NCBI GenBank assembly: GCA_021296015.1
Contig: JAGWBG010000007.1
Location: 1-8,688, forward strand
Direction: 5' to 3'
DNA length: 8,688 nucleotides
From: Dehalococcoidia bacterium
Lineage (GTDB): Bacteria > Chloroflexota > Dehalococcoidia > Lucifugimonadales > JAGWBF01
The notes under the pieces were generated by a model that saw nothing but the letters and a program-made list of their open reading frames with translations, was not told where the DNA came from and did no database searches. Positions 6,596 to 8,688 of the stretch are shown here, in pieces. A program made the translations under genes and the position numbers. Positions within the stretch are counted from its first letter, which is position 1, and every line of letters begins with the position of its first letter.

Positions 6596-6725
6596 CGGAA
6601 CATCCTCAAATCATAATATGGTGGTACAGGCCCGGCGACTTGTCACGAGCAACTGACCCATCCGCACGTCAACCAAGTGTATGTCCTCTTCCATGTGAGC
6701 AGACGTCCACAGGGGTCTCTACGGA

Positions 6726-8321
6726 TTAGCTATTCCCTCTGGCGATGACCCGTCCGGCAGTATGGCCTGTGAACTGGCCTTTTTCCACACAGACTCGTCC
6801 GTTGACCAGGACATACTCAACGCCCTCCGGGTACTGGGGCGAATTTTGGAAAGTGGCCTTGTCTATAACCGTCTTTGGATCGAAGATGACAATATCAGCG
6901 TCGGCACCGGGACGAAGTACGCCCTTGTTCTCCAATCCAATCTTTCTGGCAGGGAAGGAAGTCATCTTCCGCACCGCCTCCTCCAGGGTAAGGTGGTTCT
7001 CTTCCCTGACATAGTGGCCCAGAATTCGCGGAAATGTGCCGTAGACACGCGGATGGGGGTTCCCCGAGGAGTATAGACCGTCGGAGCCTATCATTGTGGT
7101 AGGGTGGGCCATGACGGTGCGCACATCGTCCTCTGACATAGAAAACGTGACCATTCCCACGGCACATCTTTCCTCCACCAGGAGATCGAACACCATGTCC
7201 ATGGGGTCCCGGTTGCGGAGGTGAGCTATGTCTACTATGCTGAGTCCTATGTATTGCTGGTTAGTCTGGGTCAATAAGGAGGCGATGAGGGTATTTCCCA
7301 GGCCAGCACCCATCGGAGGCTCTGTACCAGGTCTCGTTAGCTCGTCACGTATCCTATTTCTGGTCTGGCTGTCCTGGAGTCGTTCCACCACCTGGTCCAC
7401 GCCCCCTTCCTGGGCCCAGGAAGGCAGCACAGCCTGTAGGGTCGTGCTGCTGGCATGGTAGGGATACTGGTCAGCGGTGATGTCCATCCCCTCTTCGCGG
7501 GCCTTCTCCAGAAGGGCCAGAGAGTCTCTTACCCTACCGTGGTTGGAACGCCCCGACGCCTTGTGATGAGAGACTTGCACGGGAAGGCCAGCTTGCCGAC
7601 CGATTTCGATGGCCTCTTGGATGGATTCCAGGAGTCGCTCGCCCTCATTGCGCATGTGAGTCGCGTAGATACCGCCGTAGCGGGAGGCGACCTTCGCCAA
7701 CTCGACGATCTCTTGAGTCTCCGCGTAGGTCCCTGGGACATAAACCAAACCAGTGGAGAGACCAAAGGCACCGGCTTCCATAGCCTCCTCAGTCAGGGCT
7801 TTCATCTGCCCTAGCTCCCGGGATGTAGGAGCACGCCGGTCGAACCCTGTGACGGCAATGCGGACAGTCCCGTGTCCGATCAGAGGGGCAATGTTAGTGG
7901 CCGGGATGGAACTCTGAACGGCGTCCAGATAATCAGCGAAGGTACGCCACTGCCATGTTACCCCGGATGGCGGGGTGATAAATGCCAGGTAGCTCTTCAG
8001 CATCTCCTCGGTATCGGGGTTCAGAGGAGCGGCGGTGAAGCCACAATTGCCGGATACCTCCGTAGTTACTCCCTGGCGGAGCTTGTAGTCTTGGACATCT
8101 TTATACAGAACGGCGAGCTCCGCATGGGTGTGAATATCTATGAAGCCGGGACAGACACACATATCCTGGGCATCAATGACTGTGGTATCTTGTCCTACCT
8201 CCCGTTCCAGATGACGTCCTACATACCCGATGCGGTCACCATCTATAGTCACATCACCTCGGAACCAGGGGTTACCCATTCCGTCTATAACTCTAGCGTT
8301 TCGTATTAGGATGTCAGCCAC
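6726..8321 (-). CDS. N-acyl-D-amino-acid deacylase (D-aminoacylase) family amidohydrolase
   Basis: This 531-residue zinc amidohydrolase is predicted to hydrolyse N-acyl-D-amino acids or related amides to the free amino acid in the cytoplasm. Numbering from the GTG start, the metal site shows HTH (His64, His66), the family-specific Cys93 in SGNCGF, His222 in ATHMRNE, His252/253 in SHHKA and Asp414 in GSDG, all in the D-aminoacylase order. NPHPRVYGTFPRILGHYVRE is also characteristic, and the C-terminus ends in the beta-sandwich motif GVLRPGADADIVIFD. The frame is open further to an ATG at 8441, but that would overlap the upstream gene by about 100 bases and add 40 Arg-rich residues. GTG 8321 directly precedes ADILIRN, the standard N-terminal strand, and has GGGGAGG four bases upstream. 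It starts 23 bases after the alpha/beta hydrolase stop, so the two form an operon. The family is secure; dihydroorotase-like or other amide substrates remain possible. Confidence 0.92.
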   Translation of the reverse strand: MADILIRNARVIDGMGNPWFRGDVTIDGDRIGYVGRHLEREVGQDTTVIDAQDMCVCPGFIDIHTHAELAVLYKDVQDYKLRQGVTTEVSGNCGFTAAPLNPDTEEMLKSYLAFITPPSGVTWQWRTFADYLDAVQSSIPATNIAPLIGHGTVRIAVTGFDRRAPTSRELGQMKALTEEAMEAGAFGLSTGLVYVPGTYAETQEIVELAKVASRYGGIYATHMRNEGERLLESIQEAIEIGRQAGLPVQVSHHKASGRSNHGRVRDSLALLEKAREEGMDITADQYPYHASSTTLQAVLPSWAQEGGVDQVVERLQDSQTRNRIRDELTRPGTEPPMGAGLGNTLIASLLTQTNQQYIGLSIVDIAHLRNRDPMDMVFDLLVEERCAVGMVTFSMSEDDVRTVMAHPTTMIGSDGLYSSGNPHPRVYGTFPRILGHYVREENHLTLEEAVRKMTSFPARKIGLENKGVLRPGADADIVIFDPKTVIDKATFQNSPQYPEGVEYVLVNGRVCVEKGQFTGHTAGRVIARGNS

Positions 8322-8325
8322 ATCG

Positions 8326-8332
8326 CCTCCCC
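8326..8332 (-). promoter_or_regulatory. Shine-Dalgarno site fixing the amidohydrolase GTG start
   Basis: On the minus strand this reads GGGGAGG and ends four bases before GTG 8321-8319. It lies in the 23-base gap after the upstream hydrolase stop and is the reason the longer ATG at 8441 was not used. Confidence 0.65.
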
Positions 8333-8344
8333 AGGGTACGTGGG

Positions 8345-8688
8345 TTAGGTCAGGGTATCGTTCAGGAACCGTACCGTATGGACGGCGGCTTCGGACTCGT
8401 ATTCTGCCCAGAAATGGTCTGCCCCGGTCACCACGTAACACCTGGAGTCATTCCCTAAAGAGGCTACTTTCTCCTTCAGGGCGTCAATCGGTATTCCGTG
8501 GTCTCTGTCTCCACATACATAGAGCTTGGGACGCCCATCCTCGGCAATCTCCGGGTGCTCCAGGTATCTCAAAGGTGAGGAGATGAGGACAAACGCCTTG
8601 GCATCCGTATACATGGGAAGGCCGCCGGAAATCACTCCCGTACCAAAGGAATAACCTACAACTCCAAGGCGGCCACCGTCCACGTCGG
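8345..8688 (-). CDS. Alpha/beta hydrolase, C-terminal part (5' end outside window)
   Basis: The frame is open to the right edge, so the start lies beyond 8688; the GTG at 8683 is inside the protein, only a few residues before the nucleophile strand. About 114 residues are visible. LGVVGYSFGTG is the nucleophile elbow (GxSxG, Ser codon about 8648-8650), LYVCGDRDHGIP carries the acidic residue after strand 7, and TGADHFW carries the catalytic His, giving a complete Ser-Asp-His triad. The GxDHFW ending resembles small COG2945/dienelactone-hydrolase-like proteins. No membrane segment is visible in this part. It stops with TAA 23 bases before the amidohydrolase GTG, on the same strand, which suggests a shared transcript and perhaps a common role in opening esters or amides. 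The substrate is unknown. Confidence 0.88.
   Translation of the reverse strand, partial: DVDGGRLGVVGYSFGTGVISGGLPMYTDAKAFVLISSPLRYLEHPEIAEDGRPKLYVCGDRDHGIPIDALKEKVASLGNDSRCYVVTGADHFWAEYESEAAVHTVRFLNDTLT

Noticed and set aside
6611..6625. TATTAT box on the minus strand upstream of the aminotransferase
   Set aside because: No acceptable -35 at 16-18 bases, so I do not call a promoter.
8322..8441. Longer N-terminus for the amidohydrolase from ATG 8441
   Set aside because: It would overlap the alpha/beta hydrolase coding sequence and add an Arg-rich tail not seen in the family; GTG 8321 has a clear SD.
1..8688. Mobile element, CRISPR array, defence or toxin-antitoxin system, RNA genes
   Set aside because: No terminal repeats, spaced direct repeats, transposase, nuclease or tRNA-like folds were found.

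Overview
The window looks like an ordinary stretch of a moderately GC-rich bacterial chromosome. Genes are densely packed, both strands are used, GTG starts are common and Shine-Dalgarno (SD) sites are strong. No phage, transposon, plasmid, CRISPR, tRNA or rRNA signal was seen. The gene mix resembles environmental Chloroflexota (Dehalococcoidia/SAR202-like): a GGT-like Ntn hydrolase, a D-aminoacylase-type amidohydrolase, a glutamate-semialdehyde-aminomutase-like transaminase, VOC proteins and a DUF2007-like small protein. That assignment is inference from gene content only.

Layout. 1-1761 (+): the 3' part of an OmpR/PhoB-type response regulator overlaps by 8 bp a four-helix membrane histidine kinase with almost no extracytoplasmic sensor, so this is a two-component operon. 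1762-1915: a convergent gap with a strong hairpin. 1916-2710 (-): a two-domain VOC (glyoxalase/bleomycin-resistance fold) protein broken by an in-frame TAG. 2711-2873: a divergent intergenic region with a near-consensus sigma70 promoter firing rightward. 2874-3170 (+): a 98-residue DUF2007-like protein. 3318-5138 (+): a gamma-glutamyltransferase-family Ntn hydrolase broken by an in-frame TAA at codon 78. 5139-5260: a convergent gap with a GC-rich REP-like palindrome. 8688-5261 (-): a probable operon of an alpha/beta hydrolase (5' end outside the window), a D-aminoacylase-type zinc amidohydrolase and a class III PLP aminotransferase.

How the genes may work together. The leftward cluster and the convergent GGT-like gene would fit uptake-side catabolism of N-acylated, D- or gamma-linked amino acids: hydrolase and deacylase release the amino acid, and the transaminase processes it. 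This is inference from family membership; no substrate can be read from the sequence. The two-component pair shows no direct link to the catabolic genes.

The most notable point is that two neighbouring genes, on opposite strands and about 1 kb apart, each carry one premature stop (TAG and TAA) in an otherwise undamaged frame. They are probably young pseudogenes or sequence errors. Codon reassignment is unlikely because TAG and TAA also end intact genes here. I found no convincing new biological system.
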